Positions 52,440 through 61,894 are shown, counted from the first letter of the stretch. The stretch is 64,000 nt of DNA from Terriglobia bacterium (GCA_020073525.1 JAIQFA010000019.1:1-64000); one strand, 5' to 3'. Numbers and translations are program-made. Notes: a model not told the origin generated them from the letters alone.

Positions 52440-52466
52440 TGACATCAATTTGACATTTTATTGACA
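52440..52466 (-). promoter_or_regulatory. Three TGTCA direct repeats at 11-bp spacing (Pho-box-like)
   Basis: On the minus strand three TGTCA half-sites follow each other at exactly 11 bases: TGTCA complements at 52440-52444, 52451-52455 and 52462-52466, separated by AT-rich spacers. The E. coli Pho box is two TGTCA-type units with the same 11-bp period. The site lies about 90 bases upstream of the response-regulator start and next to a family E palindrome. Binding by this regulator is inferred. Confidence 0.65.
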
Positions 52467-52474
52467 AATAAGAA

Positions 52475-52550
52475 ATCGGGCCATCGGGTGATCTGGCCAT
52501 CGGTTCATCTAAAAGCAAACCCAGATCGCCAGATGACCCGATGGCCCGAT
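52475..52550. repeat. Dispersed inverted repeat, family E, copy 2
   Basis: Arms ATCGGGCCATCGGGTGATCT (52475, 22 bases) and its complement (52529-52550), 21 of 22 matching. It lies just after the stop of the DUF2721 gene, as a likely terminator. Related to 27824-27888. Confidence 0.9.
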
Positions 52551-52552
52551 TT

Positions 52553-53041
52553 TCAGAGCGGATCGTGGTGTGAAGTCTCGGGACGCTCCCCAAGGTCCAT
52601 GAAGCGCGAATCGCGGGCCTCGTTGCGGACCGAGCTTAGCGCCACGGTCACTTCGCGAATGTAGTAGAAGGTTCCTGCCAGCAGGCAGATCATGGCGAGA
52701 ACAAAAACGACCACGGCTGCCACCGCCGCCTCGTTCCAGTAGAGCCCGAACCCCAGCAGGAGACACGAGGTAATCATCCCGGCGAGAGCAATCAGAACCA
52801 GGAGAAAGCAGCGCCGGATCATTTCCGCCCGCTGCTCGATGGCGCTGATCTGCGCCGTATAGGCCTCGGCCTCCTGCACGCGGTCATTCTTGGCGGCATC
52901 ATGTTTCGCGTGGACATACTGTCGCAACCGGCTAACGATGCCCATCAGCCGGACATTAATGGAGAGGACCAGCAGCGCAGTAGCGGAAACAAAGATAGCT
53001 GGTGCAAGAAATGCCTGGAACAGGCGAGTGATGTCGGTCAT
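52553..53041 (-). CDS. DUF2721 family membrane protein
   Basis: A 162-residue membrane protein. An N-terminal helix (FLAPAIFVSATALLVLSINV), then a charged coiled segment, a pair of hydrophobic helices (CFLLVLIALAGMITSCLLLG and VAAVVVFVLAMICLLAGTF), and a charged tail. The start MTDITRLFQAFLAPA fits the DUF2721 pattern. ATG 53041 follows CGGAAGGG. Function unknown. It is divergent from the lipoprotein gene. Confidence 0.75.
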   Translation of the reverse strand: MTDITRLFQAFLAPAIFVSATALLVLSINVRLMGIVSRLRQYVHAKHDAAKNDRVQEAEAYTAQISAIEQRAEMIRRCFLLVLIALAGMITSCLLLGFGLYWNEAAVAAVVVFVLAMICLLAGTFYYIREVTVALSSVRNEARDSRFMDLGERPETSHHDPL

Positions 53042-53241
53042 GGAGCCCTTCCGGAGCGGAAGCGCGCTCTCCTTGCCTGATTTTAACTCAATCTTTTTGT
53101 GGGAGACGCTTTCGTACGTGAAAGATTGAATCTCCGTCACGACAGAATCCGGACGATCCATATACATATATCCGCAGCGCGGTAAGGGGCCTTGTGACTT
53201 TTGTCCCGTGCTAGACTTTGCAGATTGTATCGAACGCACTC

Positions 53242-53658
53242 ATGAACTTCCGCCGCTCGACTCTCCAGGTAATTGGCCAGATCGTGACGCCGACGGTCAT
53301 CGCAGTTCTCTTAAGCTGCGGTGTTTCCAAGTCGGGGGCTCCGGCTATTGTCGTAACCTTTGATCCTGGTTTTCTACCTCCGGCGTCGCTCAACACCGGC
53401 GCATACGCGGGTATCGCCGCCGACGTTGCGAATGACAATCAAAACGCGGGCGTTACTTTTGCCTGCGACCCCGCCGGGGCGTGTGGCTCGTTCACTCCAA
53501 TCGGCGGAGGCAGCGCTGTTCCGGTGTGCTACCTGGCACCGTCGCAGGTCCCAGCGGGTAACACCGTGACCGTCACCGCGACATCCGTAACGGATCCCAC
53601 CAAGTCGAAATCGGCCACGATCACCATAGTGAGCGGCGCTCCAAACCCCTGTCCGTGA
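53242..53658 (+). CDS. Ig-like lipoprotein
   Basis: A 138-residue protein. Signal peptide with lipobox LLSC (TVIAVLLSCGVSKSG), so the mature protein is anchored at a Cys. The rest is one or two Ig-like beta-sandwich units (VANDNQNAGVTFACDPAGAC, then PAGNTVTVTATSVTDPTKS) as in repetitive cell-surface proteins of Acidobacteriota, here in a single-unit version. It is likely surface exposed. Followed by the tmRNA gene. Confidence 0.75.
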   Translation: MNFRRSTLQVIGQIVTPTVIAVLLSCGVSKSGAPAIVVTFDPGFLPPASLNTGAYAGIAADVANDNQNAGVTFACDPAGACGSFTPIGGGSAVPVCYLAPSQVPAGNTVTVTATSVTDPTKSKSATITIVSGAPNPCP

Positions 53659-53752
53659 CCTGCAATGCCTGGCTTCCATGACAGAGAGCAGATGCGTTTT
53701 CGGGGAGCGGACCGCTAAGTGCTGGTAACCGCAAACCGCCCTCCACGGGCAT

Positions 53753-53781
53753 TTGACTTCCCGCCACTTCCTCCCCAGAAT
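53753..53781 (+). promoter_or_regulatory. Probable promoter of ssrA
   Basis: TTGACT (-35, 53753-53758) and CAGAAT (-10, 53776-53781) are separated by 17 bases, and the mature tmRNA starts 35 bases after the -10. The precursor 5' leader would be removed by RNase P. Confidence 0.5.
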
Positions 53782-53815
53782 AGAAGTAGTTCTTTCCAGG
53801 GCCATACCCACCAGT

Positions 53816-54184
53816 GGGGGCGTCACGGCTTCGACGGAGATGCTTGCGGCCAAGAGGCATGCCGGGGTGCACACACCCGTAATCGAGTGCAAAATGATAA
53901 TTGCCAATCAACAGATGGCATACGCTGCTTAATTAGTTAAGTAGCCGTCCTCCGCGGCTTCGCCCGTGGGCTGCGGTCAGGACGTCACACAGCGGGCTGC
54001 TCTTCTCTGCTACGTCTGGGCAGGGAGGCTAAGATCTCAGGCTAGCGACGACTGTTTCTTGTCCGTTCTGAGCAGCCGGCGCGAACGTCCTGGGGTAATG
54101 CCCAGGGCATGAACTGGAATAAGCATGTAGTCTCTTGACCAGTAACATTTTCGGACGCGGGTTCGACTCCCGCCGCCTCCACCA
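53816..54184 (+). ncRNA. ssrA: tmRNA
   Basis: About 369 bases. The 5' end GGGGGCGTCACGGCTTCGAC is the canonical tmRNA start. The acceptor stem GGGGGCG (53816-53822) pairs with CGCCTCC (54174-54180) and is followed by A and the encoded CCA (54182-54184). The T-arm GCGGGTTCGACTCCCGC is just upstream. The tag frame GCC AAT CAA CAG ATG GCA TAC GCT GCT TAA (53903-53932) encodes ANQQMAYAA. It rescues stalled ribosomes with SmpB. Not a permuted (two-piece) form. Confidence 0.95.
53903..53932 (+). CDS. tmRNA proteolysis tag (ANQQMAYAA)
   Basis: Nine-codon tag frame inside ssrA ending TAA. The C-terminal AYAA matches tag ends recognised by ClpXP-type proteases. The resume codon GCC is inferred from the tRNA-like structure and the expected distance (about 87 bases from the 5' end), not proven. 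Confidence 0.7.
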   Translation, partial: ANQQMAYAA

Positions 54185-54309
54185 CTCTATCCTGGTCTAG
54201 CATCGTGGCATCGCTTTGTCCGGCGTCCGGATTGACAAGAGGTTCGGGCGAAATTCAACCTGCACAATCGTCATCGTTCTCCGGAATCTGTGTTCTTGTG
54301 AACAGTATT

Positions 54310-54326
54310 GCGCCGAGACTCGGCGC
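54310..54326 (-). terminator. Hairpin after the RND operon
   Basis: GCGCCGA (54310-54316) pairs with TCGGCGC (54320-54326) with a three-base loop. It lies 13 bases after the stop of the 29-residue reading frame on the minus strand, so it could end the RND operon. No T-run follows on that strand, so termination is uncertain. Confidence 0.4.
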
Positions 54327-54339
54327 ACCCTTGGCTCCT

Positions 54340-54429
54340 TCAGGTAGGAACACCAAGTTTAGGCAGCAGCCATTGCGTCAAGACCACGTAGGCGACAAGA
54401 AATGCCACTCCCCAAACCCAATTAGGCAT
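54340..54429 (-). CDS. Probable 29-residue membrane peptide
   Basis: A short reading frame of 29 codons starting with ATG ending at 54429. It encodes one hydrophobic helix (WVWGVAFLVAYVVLTQWLL) and ends PKLGVPT. A ribosome site GGGAGGGAG lies 7-9 bases upstream. It follows the DUF2892-type gene by 17 bases in the same transcript, and a hairpin follows it. The hydrophobic composition and spacing argue for expression; homology cannot be checked by eye. Confidence 0.5.
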   Translation of the reverse strand: MPNWVWGVAFLVAYVVLTQWLLPKLGVPT

Positions 54430-54446
54430 GCTCGCTCTCTCCCTCC

Positions 54447-54635
54447 CTATCTCCCGACTCCAAGTTTACGCAGAAACGTCATCATCGGGCACCAGTTCGT
54501 GAATCCCGACTGAAACAGGTTCAAGCCAACGAAAGCCGTGAAGAGGTACCAGTACGGGTTTACATAGTGCCCTAACGCCAGGGACAACAGAATAAAGGCG
54601 CCAGCAATCAAACGAAGTGCGCGTTCTACGGTCAT
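54447..54635 (-). CDS. DUF2892-type (YgaP-like) membrane protein
   Basis: A 62-residue protein with two hydrophobic helices (LRLIAGAFILLSLALGHYV and YLFTAFVGLNLFQSGFTNWC), the pattern of DUF2892 proteins: an N-terminal RALRLIAG, a central HYVNPYW and a C-terminal Cys-Pro (NWCPMMTFLRKLG). In other bacteria DUF2892 is often linked to rhodanese domains in sulfide/persulfide handling. It follows the pump gene by 18 bases; ribosome site GGAGAAA. Last but one of the RND operon. Confidence 0.85.
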   Translation of the reverse strand: MTVERALRLIAGAFILLSLALGHYVNPYWYLFTAFVGLNLFQSGFTNWCPMMTFLRKLGVGR

Positions 54636-54653
54636 AACATTTCTCCTTCGGAA

Positions 54654-57600
54654 CTACAGGCTGCTCGGCGCAGTTTCGCACTGCGGTGTTTCGCATTCCG
54701 CGACGTTCTCCGGCGAATGCGGATGCGTGGGTGGAAATGAACGTCCCCTCTGAGAGAGGTAATAAAGGACTGGCACTGCCATTCGCGACAGAACGGTCGA
54801 CGCAACTTCTCCCGCCATCAACGATAGTGCCAAGCCCTGGAAAATCGGATCGAAGAGGATGACGCTCGCTCCCACTACGACCGCCGCCGCGGTCAGCAGC
54901 ATGGGGCGGAAGCGCACCGCGCCCGCGTCGACGACGGCATCCTCCAGCGACATTCCTTGCGAACGACGCAGTTCAATGAAATCGACGAGAATAATGGAAT
55001 TGCGCACGATAATGCCAGCTCCAGCAATGAAGCCGATCATGGAGGTGGCGGTGAAGAATGCCCCCATCAGTGCGTGCGCGGGAAGGATACCAACCAGGGT
55101 CAGCGGAATCGGCGCCATGATGACGAGCGGGGTGACGAACGAGCGGAACCAGCCCACGACCAGCACATAGATCAAAACCAAGACCGCCGCAAAGGCCAGT
55201 CCGAGGTCGCGGAAGACTTCCACCGTGATGTGCCACTCACCATCCCATTTCATAGAGAAGCGGCCGGTACGGTCGGGCATGGTCGTGCCCTTATATTGTT
55301 TGACCGCGTAGCCATCGGGCAACCTGATCTTGTCGATGGAGTCGCTCATTTTCGTGATTGCGTACACCGGACTCTCTTCGCCGCCCGCTACATCACCGGT
55401 CACGTATACCACCGGCTGCAGATTCTTGCGATAGACGCTGGTGTCAATCGTGGTCTGCTGCAGGTTCGTGACCTCCTGCAATGCGATCTGCCCCCCGGAA
55501 GAAGTGGGCAGCTTTATGTTTTCGAGGTTTTCGATCCCCGAGCGGTCGGGCCTGGCTAGGCGAACTTCGATCGGAACGTCCTCGCGCGAGTTGGGATCGT
55601 GCAGAAGGCCGGCATTCGCGCCGCCCAACCCCATTTGCAGCGTCCGCGTAACATCGGCGGGCGAGACTCCGTGCAGTGCTGCCTTATCTAGATCCACTTT
55701 CAGGTCGTATTTGGTCTGTGGGTCTTCCACGTACCAGTCCACATCCACCACGCCCGGAGTTTGCTGGAAGACCTTCTTGATCTGCGCCGCCAATGCGATT
55801 TGGCTTTTGTAATCGGGCCCATAGACTTCCGCGACCAGGGTCTGGAGCACGGGCGGTCCGGGAGGAACTTCCGCGACCTTGATCCGAGCCCCGAAAGGCT
55901 CAGCGATCTTGTCCAGTCCCGGACGCAGCCGCCGCGCAATTTCATGACTCTGCGCGCTGCGCTCGTGTCGCGACAACAGGTTTACCTGGATGTCGGCCTG
56001 GTTGGGTTGACGGCGCAAGAAGTAATGCCGCACCAGCCCGTTGAAGTTGTAGGGGCCGGACGTGCCGGCGTAAATCTGGTAGTTCGTGACTTCGGGCTGC
56101 TGGCCAAGATAGCCGCCGAGCGCCTGGGCCACGCGAGTGGTTTGCTCCAGCGGCGTTCCGTTGGGCATATCAATGATGACTTGGAACTCGCTCTTGTTGT
56201 CAAAGGGGAGCATCTTCACTCGCACCCACTTCAACGGCACGAACGCGACTGCGGCCAGCAACAGCACCACAACGCCGCCCAGAAACATCCACCGGCGGCG
56301 TGCATCGAGGATGAGTGGATTCATTACGCGGCGATACAGGCGCGTTGTCCAGCCCTCGGCCTCATGTGTGGCGTGGGCGCCATCGCCCGCGTAATTTCTT
56401 AGAAGTCTCAGGGCTGCCCAAGGCGAGACCACGAAAGCCACGATTAGAGAAAAGAGCATGGCCGCCGAGGCTCCTACTGGTATCGGGCGCATATACGGTC
56501 CCATCAGGCCACGCACGAACGCCATGGGCAGGATGGCGCCGATGACGGCGAAGGTCGCAAGAATCGTGGGATTGCCGACCTCATCCACCGCCTCGACGGC
56601 CACTTCTGCGAGAGAACGGCCACGACTTGCCGGCAATCGGAAATGACGAACGATGTTCTCCACCACCACGATGGCGTCGTCCACCAGAATGCCGATGGAG
56701 AAGATCAGCGCAAAGAGAGTGACTCGGTTGAGCGTATAGCCGTAGAGATAAAAGATGGCCAACGTGAGGGCCAGGGTGACGGGAACGGCCAGCAGAACTA
56801 CGCCAGATTCCCGCCAACCCAGGGCCAGCGCGATCAGCAGAGTGACCGACAGCGTCGCGATCATCAGGTGCTTCAACAACTCATTCGACTTGTCTTTCGC
56901 GGTCTCGCCATAGTTGCGCGTGACTGTTACGCTCAGGTCATTGGGGAGCACATACCCGCGCAAAGAGTTGACCTTCTCCAGAACGCGTTCGGAGATGATC
57001 GTCGCGTTGGTGCCCTTGCGCTTGGCGAGGGTAATCGTCACCGCGGGGTAGTCCGGGCCCGCCGTCTGGCCCGAGCCACCCCGGGCGTTCGCGAACATGA
57101 CGTAGCTGTCCGGCTCCGCGGGGCCGTCTCCCAACTTCTCCACCACATCGCGCAAGTAAACCGGACGGCCGGCGTGGACTCCCACTACGACTTGCTGCAA
57201 ATCTTCCGGACGCGTGAAGGAATTTCCGGCCTCGACCTTGAACTCGCGGTTATCGCGTGCGAAGCTGCCCACTTCGCCACGGCTGTTCGCGCTCTGGAGT
57301 TGGCCCACGACGGCCGCTGGCGTGAGCCCATACGCGGCCAGCCGCTGCGTGTCCAATTCGACTCGCAACTGGCGAGTCTGCCCTCCAATGATCGCGGTTT
57401 CAGAAACATCGTCCAGCTGTTTGAGCGAGTCTTCTAGTTCGCCCGCGATGCGCCGCAGGTGATAGGCGTCATAGTTCTTGCCCCATAACGTGAGCGCCAG
57501 AATGGGGACGTCATTGATCGAGCGGACCTTGATGATCGGCTGCGAGGCACCCGGCGGAATGCGGTCGAAGTTGGAATAGAGCTTGTTGTACGTTTGGATG

Positions 57601-57971
57601 ATGGCGTCTTCCTCCTTCGAGCCAACAACAAAGCGTACGATGAGCATGCTCATGCCCGGCTGGTTGATGGAATAGATATATTCAACACCGGGAACTTCGC
57701 GCAGCAGCTTTTCCATGGGGAGGCTCACTCGCTGCGAAATCTCTTCCGGCGATGCGCCCGGCATCTGCACGAACACGTCGAGCATGGGAACGACGATCTG
57801 CGGCTCTTCTTCGCGCGGCGTCTCCAGGATGCTGAACGCACCAAGAAGCAATGCCGCCACGATGACCAGGGGCGTCAGCTTGGAGTCGATGAAGCCATGT
57901 GCGATGCGTCCGGCCAGACGTAGATGCTGAGAGGCTCCATTCGTCGTGTTGACACCTTTTTCGATCATCAC
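54654..57971 (-). CDS. RND efflux pump, AcrB/CzcA-like inner-membrane subunit
   Basis: A 1,105-residue proton-driven pump with twelve membrane helices in two halves and large periplasmic loops. The proton-relay Asp pair is in [14 protein letters not shown], with the second-half counterpart in [19 protein letters not shown]-terminal [20 protein letters not shown] resembles HAE1-like pumps of Acidobacteriota rather than heavy-metal CzcA. The stop is followed by the DUF2892 gene; the start overlaps the adaptor gene by four bases. The substrate is unknown. Confidence 0.95.
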   Translation of the reverse strand: MMIEKGVNTTNGASQHLRLAGRIAHGFIDSKLTPLVIVAALLLGAFSILETPREEEPQIVVPMLDVFVQMPGASPEEISQRVSLPMEKLLREVPGVEYIYSINQPGMSMLIVRFVVGSKEEDAIIQTYNKLYSNFDRIPPGASQPIIKVRSINDVPILALTLWGKNYDAYHLRRIAGELEDSLKQLDDVSETAIIGGQTRQLRVELDTQRLAAYGLTPAAVVGQLQSANSRGEVGSFARDNREFKVEAGNSFTRPEDLQQVVVGVHAGRPVYLRDVVEKLGDGPAEPDSYVMFANARGGSGQTAGPDYPAVTITLAKRKGTNATIISERVLEKVNSLRGYVLPNDLSVTVTRNYGETAKDKSNELLKHLMIATLSVTLLIALALGWRESGVVLLAVPVTLALTLAIFYLYGYTLNRVTLFALIFSIGILVDDAIVVVENIVRHFRLPASRGRSLAEVAVEAVDEVGNPTILATFAVIGAILPMAFVRGLMGPYMRPIPVGASAAMLFSLIVAFVVSPWAALRLLRNYAGDGAHATHEAEGWTTRLYRRVMNPLILDARRRWMFLGGVVVLLLAAVAFVPLKWVRVKMLPFDNKSEFQVIIDMPNGTPLEQTTRVAQALGGYLGQQPEVTNYQIYAGTSGPYNFNGLVRHYFLRRQPNQADIQVNLLSRHERSAQSHEIARRLRPGLDKIAEPFGARIKVAEVPPGPPVLQTLVAEVYGPDYKSQIALAAQIKKVFQQTPGVVDVDWYVEDPQTKYDLKVDLDKAALHGVSPADVTRTLQMGLGGANAGLLHDPNSREDVPIEVRLARPDRSGIENLENIKLPTSSGGQIALQEVTNLQQTTIDTSVYRKNLQPVVYVTGDVAGGEESPVYAITKMSDSIDKIRLPDGYAVKQYKGTTMPDRTGRFSMKWDGEWHITVEVFRDLGLAFAAVLVLIYVLVVGWFRSFVTPLVIMAPIPLTLVGILPAHALMGAFFTATSMIGFIAGAGIIVRNSIILVDFIELRRSQGMSLEDAVVDAGAVRFRPMLLTAAAVVVGASVILFDPIFQGLALSLMAGEVASTVLSRMAVPVLYYLSQRGRSFPPTHPHSPENVAECETPQCETAPSSL

Positions 57972-59095
57972 TGGACCTCGATGCGCTTGCCATTCAGGTC
58001 GAGGTCGGCAGGTTTCGCCACGAGACGCTCGCCCTCTTGAAGACCAGCAAGAACCTCTACATCTGCCCCGGCCGTTCTTCCGAGCGTGACGTAGCGGAGG
58101 CTCGCGATCTTATTCAGGTCCAAAACGTAAATGCCCTGCAGTTGGCCCCGCTCCACGACTGCAGTTCTTGGAATCAACACGGATGACCGGTTACCGCGAG
58201 AAAATTGCGCTCGACCAAAAAGCCCCGAACGCATCTGCGGATCCGCAGGTAGTTCAATCTTCACGAGAAAACTACGGCTCGCCGAATCAGCGGCGGGTAC
58301 GATTTGTGCGACTTTCCCCTTCCGTTCGGGAAGTTCCAATGCATCCACCACGACCGGTACTTGCTCGCCCACGCGGACATAGCGCAGATCGCTTTCGTTG
58401 ACCGTAGCCTCCAGGCGATAGCGCCCCAGGCCCTCGATCGTAAAGATGGGTAGGCCGGGACTGGCCAACGTGCCGGGGTCGGCTTTCTTTTCCGTGATGA
58501 CTCCGTCGAACGGCGCAAGAACCCGGGAGTACGAGAGCGATGTGTGTGCCTGTGCGAGTGCAGCTTTGGCTTGCGCCTGCCCCGCTTGCATCATGTCACG
58601 ATGCGCTAGCGCCGCCTGAAAGCGGGCTTTCACCTCATCGAATTCCTGCGGGCTGACCGACTTTCGGTCGTAGAGATTCTGATAGCGTTTCAATGTCGAT
58701 TGAGCGAGGGCCAAGTCGGAATCCGAGGCCGCCAGTCCCTGCTCGGCTGCGCCCGCGGCGGCCGTGGCGCGTTCGACGGCAGCTCGGGGTTGTGCATCGT
58801 CGATGACCGCCAGCACTTGACCGCGTCGTACGCGATCTCCCTCATGTACGCGGACCTCGACAATGTTTCCCATCATTTGGCTGGCGAGTTGGCTCGTTTG
58901 CGCGGCGCGCACCGTTCCTACCGCTTCCAGCAAGTCGGGGACGTCGGCCCGCTGTACCGAGAGCACGGAGACATTGCGCACCGTCTCCGGCGTAGCGGGC
59001 GCGGGCTGCCGCTCGCTGGAGCAACCGCTGAGTGCGCCGGCCGCGGTCACGAGCAAAGGAATGAGGATTGAACGTAGGGAAATGTTGTGATTCAT
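57968..59095 (-). CDS. RND efflux periplasmic adaptor subunit
   Basis: A 375-residue membrane-fusion protein. The start [20 protein letters not shown] with a lipobox LSGCSS suggests lipid anchoring (Cys near residue 25). Hairpin coiled coil (about residues 95-185), lipoyl-like halves ([16 protein letters not shown] and [17 protein letters not shown]), and a C-terminal beta-barrel ([18 protein letters not shown]). It links the pump to TolC and overlaps both neighbours by four bases. Confidence 0.93.
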   Translation of the reverse strand: MNHNISLRSILIPLLVTAAGALSGCSSERQPAPATPETVRNVSVLSVQRADVPDLLEAVGTVRAAQTSQLASQMMGNIVEVRVHEGDRVRRGQVLAVIDDAQPRAAVERATAAAGAAEQGLAASDSDLALAQSTLKRYQNLYDRKSVSPQEFDEVKARFQAALAHRDMMQAGQAQAKAALAQAHTSLSYSRVLAPFDGVITEKKADPGTLASPGLPIFTIEGLGRYRLEATVNESDLRYVRVGEQVPVVVDALELPERKGKVAQIVPAADSASRSFLVKIELPADPQMRSGLFGRAQFSRGNRSSVLIPRTAVVERGQLQGIYVLDLNKIASLRYVTLGRTAGADVEVLAGLQEGERLVAKPADLDLNGKRIEVQ

Positions 59096-60486
59096 GGTGT
59101 CACCACCGGAGATTGAAGATTCAAAGTCCCACTCGCCAACTCAAGGTTGGCGTAGCTGGTATGCAGGCGATAAACAGCTTCCCAGTAGTCGGTCTGGCTC
59201 CGTCGGGTCGCTTCTTCAGCGCCCAACAGGTCGGTAATGGTCGTCAGCCCGCCTTCGTATCGGTCCCGGTTGATGCGCAGACTGTCCTGCGCCTGGGCAA
59301 TGGCCGCCCGGGCAACTTCTACTTCCTGCCGAGCGGAATCCAAGTTGTAAAATGCGCGGCGGACCTCAAGGCGGACGCCGTCGCTGGCCACCTGTTTCAT
59401 GGCGGTCACTCTCTCTTGCAGAGCGCGTTCGCGGGAAAGTTCTGCCCGTTTTGCGCCACCCTCGAAAATGTCAAACTGCACTTCGATTCCGCCCAGCCAA
59501 TTGTTGCCGCCACCGCCCGCCACAAAGGTTGGGTTGTCCATTTCCCAACTGGCGAACGTATTCACTCGCGGCCCGAACGATGACTTGGCCATGGCCACGC
59601 TCTGCCGCTGGGCTTCTTCTTGGGATTGAATGCGCTTCAAGTCCGGTCGCTTGGCGAGCGCTTGTTTCTCGACTTCTCCGAGAACGGGTACAGGAAGCGT
59701 GCGCTCCGCCAAAGCTTCCGCTGGCTGGAACATGGAGTCCATTGGCGCACCCATCGCGGTGCTTAACTGCGCCTGCGCCAAATCCAGATTGTTTCTGGCC
59801 CGAATCAGTTCCTGCTGTCGCGTCGCCATACGCACCTTCGCGGTCAGCAGATCCGACTCGACCACCAAGCCGCTGTCGAACCTCGCCTGACTACGATCGA
59901 TGATGGCTTGGGACGTTTTCATCGCCTGCCCGGCGACTTCCAGTTGTTTGGCCGCCAGCAACACTCCGTAATAGGAATCCACCACCCGGAAGACGATCTC
60001 CTGCTCGGTACGCTGCAACTCGTGCCCGGCCGCCTCGTTCATCTGTTTTGCCCGATTCACCCCGTGCCAACCGGCAAACGAGTCAAACAGAGTCCAGCTT
60101 CCGCCAAAGCGCGTACTGAAGTTTCCGAAAGGCAAGGGAGTGTTCAGCGTATTGAGCGCGAAATCGGCTGACGTGAAGCGCTGCTGTCGCAGTTTGCTGC
60201 CAAACACGTAAACGGGATCGTTGCCGCGCGTCGCAGTCTCGGAGAACGTCAGGCGCGGCATGAGCGTCGAACGCGCTGCACTGATGTCCGCCGACGCTAC
60301 TCTCGTGTCCGCAACGGCAACCTTTCGCAGAGGGTTTTTCTCCAGCGCGATCTTTACCGCCTGCTGCAGCGTGAGGGGGGAGGACTCGGCTGCTTGCTGC
60401 GAGAACGCGGGTCCTGAGAACCCGATCAGCAGCCCAGCCATGGGAACGGTCCGCAAGACACAAAAAAAGACACTTTGCATTTTCAT
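59092..60486 (-). CDS. TolC family outer-membrane channel
   Basis: A 464-residue outer-membrane factor. Signal peptide near residues 1-30. Two TolC-type repeats with long helices (LTLQQAVKIALEKNP, GHELQRTEQEIVFRVVDSYY, RARNNLDLAQAQLSTAMG, and the second copy EVEKQALAKRPDLKRIQSQE onward). Completes the three-part efflux system. It overlaps the adaptor by four bases and comes first in the operon order tolC-adaptor-pump. Confidence 0.93.
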   Translation of the reverse strand: MKMQSVFFCVLRTVPMAGLLIGFSGPAFSQQAAESSPLTLQQAVKIALEKNPLRKVAVADTRVASADISAARSTLMPRLTFSETATRGNDPVYVFGSKLRQQRFTSADFALNTLNTPLPFGNFSTRFGGSWTLFDSFAGWHGVNRAKQMNEAAGHELQRTEQEIVFRVVDSYYGVLLAAKQLEVAGQAMKTSQAIIDRSQARFDSGLVVESDLLTAKVRMATRQQELIRARNNLDLAQAQLSTAMGAPMDSMFQPAEALAERTLPVPVLGEVEKQALAKRPDLKRIQSQEEAQRQSVAMAKSSFGPRVNTFASWEMDNPTFVAGGGGNNWLGGIEVQFDIFEGGAKRAELSRERALQERVTAMKQVASDGVRLEVRRAFYNLDSARQEVEVARAAIAQAQDSLRINRDRYEGGLTTITDLLGAEEATRRSQTDYWEAVYRLHTSYANLELASGTLNLQSPVVTP

Positions 60487-60598
60487 GAAGCCCGCCGGGG
60501 TGCAAACGAGATGGACAGCTTCATGCTGCTCCGGCGTGCTCGGCCAGCGCTGTGACTGGCGTCACCAGTTGCGTGTGGGAAATTCCGCATAACGTCTC

Positions 60599-61063
60599 TT
60601 AGCTCTGGACTGCTTCCGCTACTGGCTTCATCCACTCGGTTTTTTCGTCAACGATTTCGTAGGTAGTGTGAAGATTGGCGGTCTTCTGCACCATCGCACC
60701 AACCGAACAGTATTTCTCCTCCGAGAGACGGATGGCTTCTTGCAAGGCCGCAACATCGATATCGATTCCGGCGACCACGTGATGAATTCGGACATCCGTG
60801 AACACCTGTGGCGGACGTTCTGCCTGGTCGGCCTCCACCCGCACTTCATAGCCAGTGATTTTCTGGTGGTACTTCTGCCGCAGCACCGTCACGACGTCGA
60901 ACGCCGTGCAACCGGCTAGACCGGCGGCCACCAGTTCGATCGGTTTGGGGCCGGTGCCGCCCACGACATCGTCCAAGAGCAAGTTGTGTCCGCTGCCGGT
61001 CTGAGCCACGAACTGACGCTGCTGCCTAAGTGGTTGAGTCAGCTCAACTTTTGCTGTGATCAT
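60599..61063 (-). CDS. OsmC/Ohr family peroxidase-like protein
   Basis: A 154-residue protein with the two family cysteines: peroxidatic Cys52 in AAGLAGCTAFDVV and resolving Cys119 in EEKYCSVGAM. OsmC-type enzymes reduce organic hydroperoxides with thiols. An extra upstream start (61093) adds residues unlike the family; ATG 61063 is preferred. It lies 113 bases upstream of tolC in the same direction, and next to a divergent rhodanese gene, so it is part of the thiol-stress group. Confidence 0.9.
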   Translation of the reverse strand: MITAKVELTQPLRQQRQFVAQTGSGHNLLLDDVVGGTGPKPIELVAAGLAGCTAFDVVTVLRQKYHQKITGYEVRVEADQAERPPQVFTDVRIHHVVAGIDIDVAALQEAIRLSEEKYCSVGAMVQKTANLHTTYEIVDEKTEWMKPVAEAVQS

Positions 61064-61423
61064 GGATTGCCTCCTAAATAGCTTTTCGATCAAACACAGG
61101 AATAAATGCAGGAACTGAAACTTTGTTACAGGAAAATTTCCGCGCTGTCAGTGATCGTCAACCGGCGTCCGCCACTCGCGGGAGAATCAGGTTTCGCTGG
61201 CAGGTTCTGGTAAAGGGTCAGTTTTGCGATGAGGGCCCACAAAACCCTGAACCACCAAGGGCACGAAGTATCACAAAGGTTTTGGTATCAGGCGCATCCT
61301 TCGTGTGCCTTCGTGTGCCTTCGTGGCCTTCGCGGTTAGCGGTTTCGCAAATTGACCCACGACCCAGGTTCTTTCTTCCTTGCGGGGTGCGCAAGCAAAA
61401 TTGATAATGCGGTGAGAACTCAA
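61064..61423. other. 360-base gap dominated by the composite repeat
   Basis: Contains promoters for the divergent OsmC and rhodanese genes and the composite repeat 61238-61360. No further gene is supported. A CCTTCGTGTGCCTTCGTGTG tandem duplication is within the repeat (about 61300-61322). Confidence 0.5.
61238..61360 (-). repeat. Composite repeat unit, copy 2 (partner at 14094-14198)
   Basis: The complement begins GTGGGTCAATTTGCGAAACC and ends TTCAGGGTTTTGTG, as in the first copy. It is about 18 bases longer owing to a duplicated ACACGAAGGC-like stretch. The copies are in opposite orientation. Confidence 0.8.
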
Positions 61424-61894
61424 ATGAATCTTCCCATCAAAAAAGGCAGTATCGCTGTGACCGTGGCTGTGCTGGTGCTAGCGGGTTCCGCCGTCTATGC
61501 TCTTCAAGCAAGCTCGATCCCCGCGTCCCGGCTGATCAATCCCGACGAACTCCTCAAGATTCTTCAGTCGTCCACGGGCGAAAAGCCACTGATGATTCAG
61601 GTTGGCTCCCACGTGCTTTACGAGCAAGCACATATTCCCGGCTCCGAGTACATCGGCCCTGGTTCCAGTGGTGTTGGCCTACAGCAGCTGCGTACACGCG
61701 TAGAGGCTCTACCGCGCAAGAAGTTCATCGTCCTTTATTGCGGATGTTGCCCGTGGGGACACTGCCCGAACGTCAAGCCCGCCGACGACACACTGCATGC
61801 TCTGGGTTTTACCAACGTGAAGGTGCTTTATATTCCTGATAATTTTGGCGCCAACTGGGTGGACAAGGGCTATCCGGTGGCTAAGGGACAGTAG
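61424..61894 (+). CDS. Exported rhodanese-like protein with Cys-rich active site
   Basis: A 156-residue protein with a signal anchor (IAVTVAVLVLAGSAVYAL). A rhodanese-like domain: LMIQVGSHVLYEQAHIPGSE and the active loop VLYCGCCPWGHCPN with Cys106, 108, 109 and 114 instead of the usual single Cys. This Cys-rich version could bind metal or carry persulfide. ATG 61424 is chosen by the signal sequence. It is followed by a thioredoxin-like gene 21 bases downstream, suggesting a redox pair. Confidence 0.85.
   Translation: MNLPIKKGSIAVTVAVLVLAGSAVYALQASSIPASRLINPDELLKILQSSTGEKPLMIQVGSHVLYEQAHIPGSEYIGPGSSGVGLQQLRTRVEALPRKKFIVLYCGCCPWGHCPNVKPADDTLHALGFTNVKVLYIPDNFGANWVDKGYPVAKGQ

Noticed and set aside
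53374..53911. Two long antisense frames across the lipoprotein gene and tmRNA region
   Set aside because: Their sequences are complements of the Ig-like gene and of structured RNA and have no protein features.
54140..54184. tRNA gene
   Set aside because: The TTCGACTCC arm and CCA belong to the tmRNA 3' end.
60221..60592. Frame opposite the tolC start
   Set aside because: Antisense shadow of a well-supported gene.
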